Origin: Moheibacter stercoris
GTDB lineage: Bacteria; Bacteroidota; Bacteroidia; Flavobacteriales; Weeksellaceae
NCBI RefSeq assembly: GCF_040545805.1
Contig: NZ_JBEPMO010000007.1
Location: 78,945-142,944, forward strand
Direction: 5' to 3'
DNA: 64,000 nt
The notes below the pieces were generated by a model. That model did not search any database. It was given only the letters and a program-made list of their open reading frames with translations, and was not told the origin of the DNA. Position numbers and translations under genes: made by a program. This document shows, one piece after another, positions 36,671 to 46,636 of this stretch (its first letter is position 1; each line of letters opens with the position of its first letter).

Positions 36671-38017
36671 ATGAAAAAAGTTCATTTTATTGCGATAGGA
36701 GGGAGTGCTATGCATAATTTAGCCATAGCTTTACATGAAAAAGGATATCAGGTTAGCGGTTCTGACGATGCTATTTTTGAACCTTCATCGACTCGACTTC
36801 AACAAAGAGGATTGTTACCAGAGCAGATGGGATGGTTTCCAGAGAAAATTACATCTGATTTGGATGCTGTTATTTTGGGAATGCATGCACATGCTGACAA
36901 CCCTGAAATGTTACGAGCGCAGGAATTGGGCTTAAAAATTTATTCGTATCCAGAATACCTTTACGAACAATCCAAAGATAAAACACGTGTAGTCATTGCG
37001 GGTTCACACGGGAAAACTTCTATTACTTCCATGATTTTACATGTTTTACATTATCATGAAAAGGAAGTTGATTATATGGTAGGCGCACAATTGGACGGAT
37101 TTGACGTCATGGTGAAATTGACCGAAGAAAATGATTTTATGGTCATGGAAGGTGACGAATATTTATCCTCCACACTAGATAGACGTCCGAAAATTTTGTT
37201 GTATCAGCCGAATATTGCCTTAATCAGCGGAATTGCTTGGGATCATATCAACGTTTTCCCAACCTTTGAGAATTATGTTCATCAGTTTGAATTATTCATC
37301 GATAGCATCACGCCTGGAGGCGCTTTGATATACAATCAAGATGATCCAGAAGTGGTCAAATTGGTGGAGAAAACCGAAAAACCACTGAAGAAATTTCCTT
37401 ATTCGACTCCAGATTTCACGATTGAAGATGGAATTAGCTATTTACAAACCGAAGAAGGTCCGATTCCTTTGGAAGTATTTGGGAAACATAATTTAAGCAA
37501 TTTAGAAGGAGCAAGGTTAATTTGCAATCAGTTGGGTGTGATGGACGAGGATTTCTATGAAGCGATTCAAAGTTTTAAAGGAGCTTCCAAACGATTGGAA
37601 TTGGTCAATCGAACGGCGGAATATGTTGCGTACAAGGATTTTGCGCATGCACCAAGTAAGGTAATTTCTACTACCAATGCTGTCAAAGAACAATTTGATC
37701 AAAAACAATTGGTTGCTTGTTTGGAATTGCACACCTATAGTAGTTTGAATCCTGAATTTTTAGGAGAATATAAGGGTGCTTTGTCCAAAGCAGATGAGAA
37801 AATCGTGTATTATAATCCCGAAGCTTTAGCGATCAAACGTATGGCTCCTATTTCGCCTGAAGATATCCGAAATGCCTTTGGAGATGAAACAATCCAAGTT
37901 TTCACATCTTCTTCTGATTTGAAAAATCATTTGGATTCAATGGATAAATCGGGGAAAGTTTTCTTGATGATGAGTTCGGCTAATTTTGGTGGGATTGATT
38001 TAAAAGAAGTTTTTTAA
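36671..38017 (+). CDS. mpl: UDP-N-acetylmuramate:L-alanyl-gamma-D-glutamyl-meso-diaminopimelate ligase (Mpl)
   Basis: A Mur ligase that recycles the murein tripeptide onto UDP-MurNAc. 448 residues. The N-terminal Rossmann motif HFIAIGGSAMHNLAIALHEKG is Mpl-like (MurC has a different Gly pattern). The ATP site is VVIAGSHGKTSITSMILH near 112-129. A Mur ligase middle block (ISGIAWDHINVFPTFENYV, as GIAWDHINVFPT) and the Mpl C-domain (KDFAHAPSKV) follow. The 3' end overlaps a small convergent minus-strand gene by 18 bp. Confidence 0.93.
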   Translation: MKKVHFIAIGGSAMHNLAIALHEKGYQVSGSDDAIFEPSSTRLQQRGLLPEQMGWFPEKITSDLDAVILGMHAHADNPEMLRAQELGLKIYSYPEYLYEQSKDKTRVVIAGSHGKTSITSMILHVLHYHEKEVDYMVGAQLDGFDVMVKLTEENDFMVMEGDEYLSSTLDRRPKILLYQPNIALISGIAWDHINVFPTFENYVHQFELFIDSITPGGALIYNQDDPEVVKLVEKTEKPLKKFPYSTPDFTIEDGISYLQTEEGPIPLEVFGKHNLSNLEGARLICNQLGVMDEDFYEAIQSFKGASKRLELVNRTAEYVAYKDFAHAPSKVISTTNAVKEQFDQKQLVACLELHTYSSLNPEFLGEYKGALSKADEKIVYYNPEALAIKRMAPISPEDIRNAFGDETIQVFTSSSDLKNHLDSMDKSGKVFLMMSSANFGGIDLKEVF

Positions 38018-38284
38018 ATACTTCGAATTGAGGCCATAAATAATCATTCCGCTTAGGACCAAAAGGATATGGATCTGATTGATGGGCACTCCATTTGGAT
38101 CACCTGGTTGACCTTGATCTGTACCAAAATCGGGTTCTTCGTAGAATCCCAATTCCATTTCTTGAAAAAACTCAATATCATTTGTCGATTCAAAAAAGGA
38201 TGTCGATTCGTCTGAATATTCTTCAAAAAATTGAGCGGAACAAAAGACCGAACAAACTAGTAAAACTGACCCAATTGCTTTCAT
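38000..38284 (-). CDS. Small PID-type membrane protein, downstream of a large exported protein
   Basis: 94 residues: signal peptide (MKAIGSVLLVCSVFCSAQ), then FFEEYSDES and an acidic linker, the Gly/Pro/Asp run DQGQPGDPNG, the motif VPINQ, one helix (IHILLVLSGMIIYGL) and a basic end (NSKYLKNFF). It is the second of four proteins of this plan in the window. It begins 8 bp after the stop of the 1,215-residue exported protein and overlaps mpl tail to tail. Confidence 0.75.
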   Translation of the reverse strand: MKAIGSVLLVCSVFCSAQFFEEYSDESTSFFESTNDIEFFQEMELGFYEEPDFGTDQGQPGDPNGVPINQIHILLVLSGMIIYGLNSKYLKNFF

Positions 38285-38292
38285 ATCTTCGG

Positions 38293-41200
38293 TTATTTGT
38301 CATGTTGAAATTGAATTATAGGTGAGATAATTTCAGATTTTGCTATGAGATCTGATGCACTAGGGAAATTAGTTTTCTTACGAAAATGTAGCTGAAAACG
38401 ATTGTCAGAACTACCTTCAGAACAGGAAAATTGATAAGAAGAATGTTGAAGATTATGCGAAATCTTCCATTCTGAATCCCAAATATAAATGGGGATGGAT
38501 TGAAAAATTCCCAAAGGATCTTTAAGTGAAATTTGACAATTTCCCGATTCACTTATTTTGTAACCAAGTTGAATTTCGTCAGTTTTATGAAAAGGCAATT
38601 TCTTACTTTGAATCACCAATACTATAGAATCTGAGCTTATCGAATAAAAGTTTTCAGAAGCGTTATCGTTAAGAGTTTTGGCATCGTAAAGATCAAATTT
38701 ATCTTCAGCATCTTGAGAATAGGCAATGGCAATTTCAATATGATTATCAGTTGGTGATTGAAATTCCAAATGAAATTGATTGGGTTCAGAGTTCATTCCT
38801 CGGAAATATTCCGCAAACTGATTACCGCGTTCAATTTCTGTGGTTCTCATCTCGTTTGTAAGCTGGATGTGAGTAGCAGTAGGACTTGCCCGCATTAAAA
38901 AACCTTGTCCTGGTTTTATAATTCCATTGGGTCTTTTTCCTGAAGATCCAAATCTCGGTGCAGAAATTCCAATTTGTGCAAGCGGATGATACAATGCAAA
39001 ATTCTGATTGACATAGTCAGGACCTTGCTGAATCAAATCATCATTATCGGTATTGTCCCAAAACAAATAATGTGGAGAATCTTCAGCATCTTGATTGAAT
39101 TGAGCTGAATTGGCTTGATACACAAGAACCAAATCCAAATTGGATGGAAACGGATTGCCAACCAAATTAAAACGCGCTCCAAGGTTTGAGAGCTGAACTT
39201 GATTTTCGGATTCTGTCAAGGATTCATTTTGAGGAATACCGACAAAAGTTGCTGTGACTTCTGGTTGCATGGAAGTCGATCCTTTGATGGAATAGCCTTT
39301 CCCAAATTCTGATATGGGATTGGTGGAAGTTGGTAAAATGGTATAAAAATCGGTCAATGTATTATAAACCATTACCCGATTGAGCGGAATGTCTGGATAC
39401 AAATCATACAAAACTTGTTCTCGTACTGGTGAACTCCAAAAGTTGTATTGGATGTCGGGAACAATTGCGTTTCGCTTGAGTTGGATATTCCCCAGATTAT
39501 TCACGCCAGGATTTTGCATCAACAAAGCATTGTTTTCAAAAACAATGGTTCCACCTAAGTTTTCCAAACCATTGAGCGCAAATAGAACATAGGGCAATTC
39601 TTCATCGGTTGATGTTGGAATGATCAAATTTCCATCATTAACTTGGGTTTTGTTCTGAACGATTAGGTCTTTTCCATTCTGAATTTTGGTGCTAATTCCT
39701 GTAAGTTTCAAATTTCCGTATCCGTTTTCCAAAACTGAAATGATTTGAATTTCCTCTTCATTTAAATTGTATTCAATTGTCGAATCATGATCCAAAATCA
39801 ATTCTGCTAAAACTTCAGCATTCTTGATGGCAGAGGTGGAACTGTCAATAAATCCAGAAGGATTGGGAACTTTAAAAATTCCATTGGAAAGGACTGAAAA
39901 TTTTCCAGCTTCAAGAAAGCTTAACCCAGTAAAATTGGTAGTTCCTGCTTTGACATTGGATCCCGAAATTTCAATATTTCGATAAAGTTTAGGGTTGGAT
40001 ACAGCGCCAACACGAATTTGAATGGCTGAATTTCCGGTAAATTCAATTACACCATCATTTAATTCATAGGTTCCATCCATGCGAGGCTGAACACCTCCTG
40101 TTCCAAGGATTAATCGACCGCCATTCATAATAAATTGAGTATTATTTGCAGAAGTTAAACCCAAATTATGCTGTGCGAAATTTGCAACGGCCTGATCTGA
40201 AATTTCTACAGAACCTTGTGTATGGACTCTGATTATATTTTGGGGAATTTTTTCTCCGTTTCCAGAGAATTGTATGTGGTAATAATCGAGAAGGGAACTG
40301 ATCAATTGAGATTCATCTGCATAATAATCTACTTTTGAGCCTTCTAAAAGGTTTAATTTTCCTAAATCATATTGAACAATGGCAGAACCAGCACCAAATA
40401 ATCCTCCCGTATGGCGAGTTCTTATTTCGCCTTTGTCGTGCACAAATATTCCGCCTGAAGTTGTGTTTTCGATGCGCAGATTGTGGATATCCAAAGAACC
40501 ATAAATCTGAATGTCACCATGCATTCGGTGGATGATATCATTCTGTTGATTTTGATTGGTGAAGAGTTGAACTTCGGCATCTTCTTTCACAGTTAAACCA
40601 TTGGGGATTTTGAATTTGTTGTTTTGGATGCTGATTTGGATGGATCCATCTAAATAAGGCTCATGAAGGGCATTTCCCAAATACAAATTGCCCGAATCAA
40701 ATTCTTGGAAAACCAATCCATTTCCTTGAATTCCTCCTAGAATGGTTTTTTCTCCTGAAAACCCAAAACCAAATTCAGCACCTTCGGCTACGTCTAAGAT
40801 ACAATTCAAAACATTGTTCTCATCTGAACCAAAAGAATACTTAGGAGTTGTGAGAATTCGGAAAATGGGCAAAGCTTCTTCATCGGTTCTTCGAAAGAAA
40901 TCTCGATCAATCGTGGTGGTTGAACCTAAAACGGTATAAGGATTGTCCCATTCGACAATGCTGTGATGTTCGAAACTAAAAAAGCCTGTATTCACGCCAA
41001 TGTACCGATTGCCGAAGGCGGTTCCACCGCCCATTTCGGGTCCAGCAATTAATTTTCCACCTGTTTCAATTAATCCTTTGGATTGAAAATTAGGAGATGT
41101 TCCATTGGTGTTGACGAGAAAATTCCCTCCGTTTTTGACTCGAACTTCAATTTCCTCATCGCCCAAAACGGAATAGGTTGTATTTCCTGATATTTCCAAT

Positions 41201-41940
41201 GTTCCAAATATCTCCAGATTGGTCAATTCAATTTGAGGAGAATTCACTTCTATATGATGATCGGACAAAATGAAAACCTTGGATGCAAGAGCATTCGGAT
41301 ATAAAAATGAAGGTTGAAATGTTCCTTCCAAACCTGTTGGAGAAGATTCCCAAGTATTGGGATTACTCCAAGAACCTGATTGTTTCGACCGATAAAAATC
41401 GGTGTGTGCGCCAACAAAATTATTGCAGATTAATTGAATATTATCAATAAAAGCTCTTTTTGAAGAAGTGGAAATACTGAGAGTTGAATTGACTGGGACA
41501 GCCGCAAAATGAAGGGTGATGGATTCAAAGGAATCTGCCATATTTGCTGTATAACTTTTGGTATAGGTTGTACCTCCTAAACTAATCAGCAAATCACCTT
41601 CAACATTTGTCCAACCTTTGACATCCAAAGTTAGAGTTGTATTGCCGCTTATCTCATCCAAAATTTTGGATGTTATAGAACCAGAATTTGTACTATTTCC
41701 TATTCTGATTGCTCCTCCCGCTTGATAAACGAGATTGTAGTTTGTGAAATTTTCATTTCCAGACCAGGAGGTATTAGAACCGTTTATAGTGGTATTATTT
41801 CCAGAAGTGATTTCGTTAAAATCTTCGAAAAAACAAATGTTTGGATTTTGCACGTCAAAAGAATTGGATTCTTGGGCGAATATTTGGTAATTAAAAATTT
41901 GGTTGCCCAAAAACAGAAGACAGTAGAAAAGTGGCTTCAT
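38293..41940 (-). CDS. Very large exported protein of the T9SS cargo type, lacking the usual C-terminal sorting domain
   Basis: 1,215 residues. Signal peptide (LFYCLLFLGNQIFNYQIFAQ), then a beta-sandwich N-domain with one Cys near 34 and another near 170 (FIDNIQLICNN). A long body of G/N-rich beta-helix-like repeats follows (NGGRLILGTGGVQPR). The late part has the block LVGNPFPSNLDLVLVY and IIKPGQGFLMRAS, common just before the sorting domain of large T9SS cargo. The chain ends about where that domain should begin (SPIIQFQHDK, stop), so the T9SS tail of about 75 residues is missing. Whether this is natural or a truncation is open. The next gene is 8 bp away. Confidence 0.82.
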   Translation of the reverse strand: MKPLFYCLLFLGNQIFNYQIFAQESNSFDVQNPNICFFEDFNEITSGNNTTINGSNTSWSGNENFTNYNLVYQAGGAIRIGNSTNSGSITSKILDEISGNTTLTLDVKGWTNVEGDLLISLGGTTYTKSYTANMADSFESITLHFAAVPVNSTLSISTSSKRAFIDNIQLICNNFVGAHTDFYRSKQSGSWSNPNTWESSPTGLEGTFQPSFLYPNALASKVFILSDHHIEVNSPQIELTNLEIFGTLEISGNTTYSVLGDEEIEVRVKNGGNFLVNTNGTSPNFQSKGLIETGGKLIAGPEMGGGTAFGNRYIGVNTGFFSFEHHSIVEWDNPYTVLGSTTTIDRDFFRRTDEEALPIFRILTTPKYSFGSDENNVLNCILDVAEGAEFGFGFSGEKTILGGIQGNGLVFQEFDSGNLYLGNALHEPYLDGSIQISIQNNKFKIPNGLTVKEDAEVQLFTNQNQQNDIIHRMHGDIQIYGSLDIHNLRIENTTSGGIFVHDKGEIRTRHTGGLFGAGSAIVQYDLGKLNLLEGSKVDYYADESQLISSLLDYYHIQFSGNGEKIPQNIIRVHTQGSVEISDQAVANFAQHNLGLTSANNTQFIMNGGRLILGTGGVQPRMDGTYELNDGVIEFTGNSAIQIRVGAVSNPKLYRNIEISGSNVKAGTTNFTGLSFLEAGKFSVLSNGIFKVPNPSGFIDSSTSAIKNAEVLAELILDHDSTIEYNLNEEEIQIISVLENGYGNLKLTGISTKIQNGKDLIVQNKTQVNDGNLIIPTSTDEELPYVLFALNGLENLGGTIVFENNALLMQNPGVNNLGNIQLKRNAIVPDIQYNFWSSPVREQVLYDLYPDIPLNRVMVYNTLTDFYTILPTSTNPISEFGKGYSIKGSTSMQPEVTATFVGIPQNESLTESENQVQLSNLGARFNLVGNPFPSNLDLVLVYQANSAQFNQDAEDSPHYLFWDNTDNDDLIQQGPDYVNQNFALYHPLAQIGISAPRFGSSGKRPNGIIKPGQGFLMRASPTATHIQLTNEMRTTEIERGNQFAEYFRGMNSEPNQFHLEFQSPTDNHIEIAIAYSQDAEDKFDLYDAKTLNDNASENFYSISSDSIVLVIQSKKLPFHKTDEIQLGYKISESGNCQISLKDPLGIFQSIPIYIWDSEWKISHNLQHSSYQFSCSEGSSDNRFQLHFRKKTNFPSASDLIAKSEIISPIIQFQHDK

Positions 41941-42093
41941 ATTTTGAGATTTTAGGTTTAAGATTTCAGTTCATCCAAACAAAGTTTGGCAGAAATAGGT
42001 ATTCTTCTAATCGGGAAGAAGTAGGGAGCTAGTAAATCGTTATTAAGGTATGAAAAGATAGATAAATCTAAAAGTTTTAAATGTTTAATAAAA

Positions 42094-42122
42094 AAAATCC
42101 CAATCACAAGGATTGGGATTTT
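42094..42122 (-). terminator. Intrinsic terminator
   Basis: AAAATCCCAATC, loop ACAAG, GATTGGGATTTT: a 12-bp perfect stem. It lies downstream of the minus-strand PID-type gene at 42225 and upstream of the 1,215-residue protein gene. The 284-bp gap 41941-42224 shows no other feature. Confidence 0.8.
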
Positions 42123-42224
42123 CGGGACTTGGTTTGCTAATTTCTATGTCTAGAAAGAAAATAACCGCCCAATATAACTCCTAACACTGATAGATACATT
42201 TGCCAATGGTTCACTGGAAATTAT

Positions 42225-42506
42225 TTAAGATTTGCTAGAATGAGGTTTTGTCCTCGACATATAAATTCCACCAATAAAAAATCCAACCAGCATTAATAAC
42301 CAATAATTATTGATGGGTACTGGATCATCTGTGTCTCCAGGATGTGGATCGGGTATAGTAGTTAAACCTTGGTCGGGTTCATCAAAAAATTCATATTCGT
42401 TACTGGATTGGGCATATTTTTCCTCATATTCCGAATGTTCAGATTTGAAAAATTGTCCAAAACTTATAGTAGAGATGAAAATGCTTAGTATGACTAATTT
42501 TTTCAT
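42225..42506 (-). CDS. Small PID-type membrane protein, downstream of a T9SS cargo gene
   Basis: 93 residues: signal peptide (LVILSIFISTISFGQ), FFKSEHSEYEE, an acidic linker with FFDEPDQG and PGDTDDP, the motif VPINNY, one helix (WLLMLVGFFIGGIYM) and a basic tail (SRTKPHSSKS). It starts 41 bp after the 1,324-residue T9SS cargo gene on the same strand and is followed by a strong terminator. Third member of the family in this window. Confidence 0.78.
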   Translation of the reverse strand: MKKLVILSIFISTISFGQFFKSEHSEYEEKYAQSSNEYEFFDEPDQGLTTIPDPHPGDTDDPVPINNYWLLMLVGFFIGGIYMSRTKPHSSKS

Positions 42507-42547
42507 GTTTAAGAGATTTAATTGGGGAAACCGAAAGTTCCCTTTTT

Positions 42548-45500
42548 TTATGAATTAATAATTTTCTTTCTCGTGATTTCCCCATTTTCGGTCATCACAG
42601 TAACCAATAAGACTTGTGTGCCAAAATTGGATTTAGGTATGGAGTAAAGATGTGAATTCACTTTTTGATTTTGATGCAATTTTCTTCCAGAAATATCCCA
42701 TAATTCGACAGAAAGAATTTTTTCTTTGCTTGATTTTACCATGATATTTGCCCCTTCATGATATATTTGTATAGCGTTAAAAAGGTTTTCTTCTGTGTCT
42801 AAAACTTCTTCCGTTTTGTAAATGATTTCAAAACGATCTAAAAATTCACCTTCAACCGTTTCAAATTCATAGTCCGAAGAAGAAAGGTTATGTTCGATTG
42901 AAAGAAATTTATCGCGGATGAAAATTTGCACCTCCCCTTCGGCAAAAAATCCATCTACATCATCGATAGAAATAGCATATTTAGAATCAGAAAAAGATTT
43001 AAATCCCAGAGGAACGACATCTTCTAATTCAAAAGGTAAACTTCTACCTTGAACTGTGAAGTCAAGTGAATCGATCAAACTATACAATGCCGCTCCCCCC
43101 ATTCGACGACCATCAATTTGGTGATCATAGCCTTGTGTAGCATCGGTCATATAGGCAACTAATATTTGCGCCAATTGATCGTTATTTTGATTGGTTAAAC
43201 TCAACCAGAAACGATGACGTTCAAGTTCATCGTCGGTTTTATAAAAAATACCATTGGAAGCTATAGAACGCATAGAATTTTTAAAAGACACATTCCAAGG
43301 GATATTGCTTTCTTCTGGTATATTATTTAAATTTTGAATGACAAACCCTTGTCCAATAGGAATGATTCCATTCGGTACATCTGCATTTTGATCTGGATGA
43401 GAAGTTCCTGCACCACCAGCTAATGTATAAGTGGCATAATTACTATCGTAAGATGTATGTCCAACAGGGTAATAATGCGTCCAGAAATGCAAAGTTTCAA
43501 CTGGAGGATTATCTGTCAAGAATGAATTTGCATTGATAGAAGAAGGATATGGATTTCCGACCATGCTGTATTTTCCGTAGGCTTTTACTTCAAAATCACC
43601 ATTTTGAGGAACACCTGTAAATACTCCTTCGAAAGTCGCTGGGTTAGTGCTGCTCCAAGTGTTAGGTACGCGAATCGAATATCCCCAACCTTTTTGGAAG
43701 GTGTAGGATTGTTCATTGAATAATTCACGACCGTTTACGGTAATTTTGTCGCCTTCCCATCCTGAAGGAATTGGGTTTGGCATTGGATACAAGGGATCGA
43801 ATTCAAATAATCCTTTAAAACTACTTCCTTGTGCTCCAGCATCACCATAACCATTATAAATATAATAACGTTTTTTCAACGTGTAAGGAGAGAAACTACG
43901 GACATTTTGCCCTGCGACTGGTGAAGACCATCCGGTGGCATCTTGGCGAACCATCGGTGCGCTGATTCTCTTCACTGTGATATTCCCAACATTTACAGCG
44001 TCTACTGAATTTTGAACCAAATTGGCATTATTTTCCAAGGTAAAACTTCCGCCAGATACGACAATTTCATTTTCAATGATAATATGGTGATTGGAAGAGA
44101 TTTCGACATTTCCACTTTGAACCTCTATGGAACATCCGACTAAAGCACCACCGTTTGTATTGTTGGTGTCGGAAGTATAATTTCCATTAAAGATGATTCG
44201 TTTGGTTAAATCACTTGGAACGCCATTGGACCAATCGGTGCCATCCCAAGTTGTGGAATTGGCACAATCATCTTCTCTCTCAAACTGTACCGACCAGTCG
44301 TGTAAAGTAACACCCGTTCCGTTAAGCACTCCAACCAACCTTATGTGTGGCACATCAAAGCCGTTAAGGTCATAAGTTTGCGGACCGTCTCCCGTTGAGG
44401 AAATATTGGTATGACCTGCGACATCAGTCCAACCTGAAATACCGTCTGGAGATTCCTGGACTTTTAGGGTCATGGTTCCGCCGTTCAGAGTTTGGTTCCA
44501 GGTAATGCCCTCGTAACCTTCTGCATCTTGAACCGATGCTAAATGGATCGGTGTGGAAGTGATGGTGCCGGAAGATGGGGAAATAGCTCTTACGTTATCT
44601 ACCATAAAATCAACCAATGCGCCTCCTAAATCACCTGAGCTAAATCCAGACCATACAAATTTTATAGTTTGATTAGGAATACGTTCAGCAAGAGGAATAT
44701 TAGCCGTGATGTTTAACATTTGTACATTGCAACTTGATGACCCACTTGCACAGTGGTTTACCGTCGCATAGACATTTCCAGTAGCATTGGATGAAGAACC
44801 CCCAATAATCAACCGTAATGTTCCGCCATTTGAAAGACTTGAAGACCAATTTGGGCCGTACATAGACCTTGTATCAAAAATGATTTGTTCCACATTTGTC
44901 AAATCAACCACTTGTGAAACGATTGCAAGATCGCCACTAAATGGATTTCCTCCAAACATGTGCATTCTAGCAGCTCTTGTTCCTTCACTTGACCAGTTAC
45001 CGCTATTGTTAACTTCTACATTTAGAGGTGAACCTGTACTTTTAAAAGATGTCCAATTCGTATTAGTTTCAAAGCTTGGATTTAAAATTGGATTTCCACT
45101 TCCACTGGAAACTACGACATGATGACTTGCATTTGCCTCAACTCCAGAAAGAGTATTGGAAGCAAATTGTGCTTGCGTGGTTTGGAACCAATCCGGAATA
45201 TCTTGTGGCGTTTGATAGGTGAAGCTGTAAGTTTCGGTTGTCCAAGCACTCCAAACGTTAGCAGCGCCTTTTACTCTAGCACGAACATAATAAGTTGTAT
45301 TATTGGTAGGAGTAAAGTTATTGTTAAAGGCGAAGTTTGCTTCTGAATTGACAGGATAGGCACCTGTAAAAGTTTGTGTCCAAGATGTTCCTGTAAAGGT
45401 TGCATTCGAATTGATTTCGACTTGATAATCTGTTGCATCATAATCTTGATGGCTTATTCGGAATATCGGAGTATTCGTTTCGATGCGGCTGTTGTTGAAT

Positions 45501-46519
45501 GCCAATTGATCGTCTCCGCCGTAGTTATAGAAGGTTATATTTTTGGGCGTTTCGGTTTGTTCCCATAACCAATTAATACTAGAATTTTCTGTAATTGTAA
45601 AATTTGCCGTTCCTCCTGTTCCGGTTGCTGGAACACTTCCTGTCCCTGTCCATCCTGTAACCACATATCCTGCACGTGTTCCTGAAGTTGCAGTTACTGA
45701 AGTATTATTTGAGATGGTATGATTCCCATTGGCATAGGAAGCTCCTGTGTAGGCTTCGGATACGGTAAGGGTTCGGTCGGAGGAAATTGGAGTCCCTCGA
45801 ACAATTATATCATCTACTATAAATCCGCCTCCAGTTCCATACCAGTCGTCGACAACCATTCTGAAAGCTAATCTGAAATTTGGTTGATTTGCTCTCGTCT
45901 CATCTAATGTTAAATTAGCAGTTTGAACGCCTGAATTATTATAGTATAATCCTGAAGGAAAAATTCCATGTTCACCTGTTTCACCACCTATTCCCCCACT
46001 CATATCCATTGACCATGTATTTCCATTATCAATGGATGTATTTACAGTTCCATAATCATAAACTTTACCTGAATCAACTTCACCAGTACATCTCCATTTA
46101 AATTCGATTGTTATATTCTCATAGCCAACTGTAGAGAAACCTACATGAGCCCATCTTGTTGTTAATGCATTAATATCTGTTGTCCCATTCCAAGTTCGGA
46201 AAGGGTTTTCTGGATAGTTAGGATTATTTCCATTATAAAATCCCATACCTAGAGATCTTCCTGAAATTGGTGCAAAATTTCCCGATCCTAAATTAGAGAA
46301 ATTCCATAAATGTCTATAATTACCGTATTGAGTACTTGTACTACTAGCTCGCCATCCATTTACAGGTGTAGTTGCTGATACAATTGAATTTGTGAAATTT
46401 CCATTGTTACCATCAAAGTTTTGCTGGTATAATACAACAGGTTCTTGAGCTAACAATTTGAGAGGTAATAATAGAATTATTATTACACGTAATGTGTAAT
46501 AAAAATATTGTAGTTTCAT
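42548..46519 (-). CDS. Giant T9SS cargo protein with InlB-type repeat and type A sorting domain
   Basis: About 1,323 residues from the ATG at 46519, which opens a signal peptide (LRVIIILLLPLKLLAQ). Domain order: an N-domain of about 260 residues (QNFDGNNGNF... through FIVDDIIVRG), shared with the next gene; an InlB/Gly-rich repeat region near 275-345 (GYVVTGWTGTG); Fn3/jelly-roll-like segments; the block MVGNPYPSSINANSFL near 1005; and a type A T9SS tail (VELWDISGRKLHQ ... ITRKKIINS). No enzyme motif was seen; an adhesin-like surface role is inferred. The PID-type gene follows in the same transcript. Confidence 0.87.
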   Translation of the reverse strand: MKLQYFYYTLRVIIILLLPLKLLAQEPVVLYQQNFDGNNGNFTNSIVSATTPVNGWRASSTSTQYGNYRHLWNFSNLGSGNFAPISGRSLGMGFYNGNNPNYPENPFRTWNGTTDINALTTRWAHVGFSTVGYENITIEFKWRCTGEVDSGKVYDYGTVNTSIDNGNTWSMDMSGGIGGETGEHGIFPSGLYYNNSGVQTANLTLDETRANQPNFRLAFRMVVDDWYGTGGGFIVDDIIVRGTPISSDRTLTVSEAYTGASYANGNHTISNNTSVTATSGTRAGYVVTGWTGTGSVPATGTGGTANFTITENSSINWLWEQTETPKNITFYNYGGDDQLAFNNSRIETNTPIFRISHQDYDATDYQVEINSNATFTGTSWTQTFTGAYPVNSEANFAFNNNFTPTNNTTYYVRARVKGAANVWSAWTTETYSFTYQTPQDIPDWFQTTQAQFASNTLSGVEANASHHVVVSSGSGNPILNPSFETNTNWTSFKSTGSPLNVEVNNSGNWSSEGTRAARMHMFGGNPFSGDLAIVSQVVDLTNVEQIIFDTRSMYGPNWSSSLSNGGTLRLIIGGSSSNATGNVYATVNHCASGSSSCNVQMLNITANIPLAERIPNQTIKFVWSGFSSGDLGGALVDFMVDNVRAISPSSGTITSTPIHLASVQDAEGYEGITWNQTLNGGTMTLKVQESPDGISGWTDVAGHTNISSTGDGPQTYDLNGFDVPHIRLVGVLNGTGVTLHDWSVQFEREDDCANSTTWDGTDWSNGVPSDLTKRIIFNGNYTSDTNNTNGGALVGCSIEVQSGNVEISSNHHIIIENEIVVSGGSFTLENNANLVQNSVDAVNVGNITVKRISAPMVRQDATGWSSPVAGQNVRSFSPYTLKKRYYIYNGYGDAGAQGSSFKGLFEFDPLYPMPNPIPSGWEGDKITVNGRELFNEQSYTFQKGWGYSIRVPNTWSSTNPATFEGVFTGVPQNGDFEVKAYGKYSMVGNPYPSSINANSFLTDNPPVETLHFWTHYYPVGHTSYDSNYATYTLAGGAGTSHPDQNADVPNGIIPIGQGFVIQNLNNIPEESNIPWNVSFKNSMRSIASNGIFYKTDDELERHRFWLSLTNQNNDQLAQILVAYMTDATQGYDHQIDGRRMGGAALYSLIDSLDFTVQGRSLPFELEDVVPLGFKSFSDSKYAISIDDVDGFFAEGEVQIFIRDKFLSIEHNLSSSDYEFETVEGEFLDRFEIIYKTEEVLDTEENLFNAIQIYHEGANIMVKSSKEKILSVELWDISGRKLHQNQKVNSHLYSIPKSNFGTQVLLVTVMTENGEITRKKIINS

Positions 46520-46586
46520 ATAGTGATTTAAGAGTTTAATAAAATGTGTGTCCAGTGTTGTGTTAAAAAAGTGCCCCAAAAAAGAA

Positions 46587-46629
46587 AAAGGAAAGAATTT
46601 GAAGTGAGTAGTTTCAAATTCTTTCCTTT
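46587..46629 (-). terminator. Intrinsic terminator between two T9SS cargo genes
   Basis: AAAGGAAAGAATTTGAA pairs perfectly with TTCAAATTCTTTCCTTT (17 bp) around a nine-base loop. It lies just downstream of the minus-strand gene at 46637. Confidence 0.85.
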
Positions 46630-46636
46630 TCTAGAA

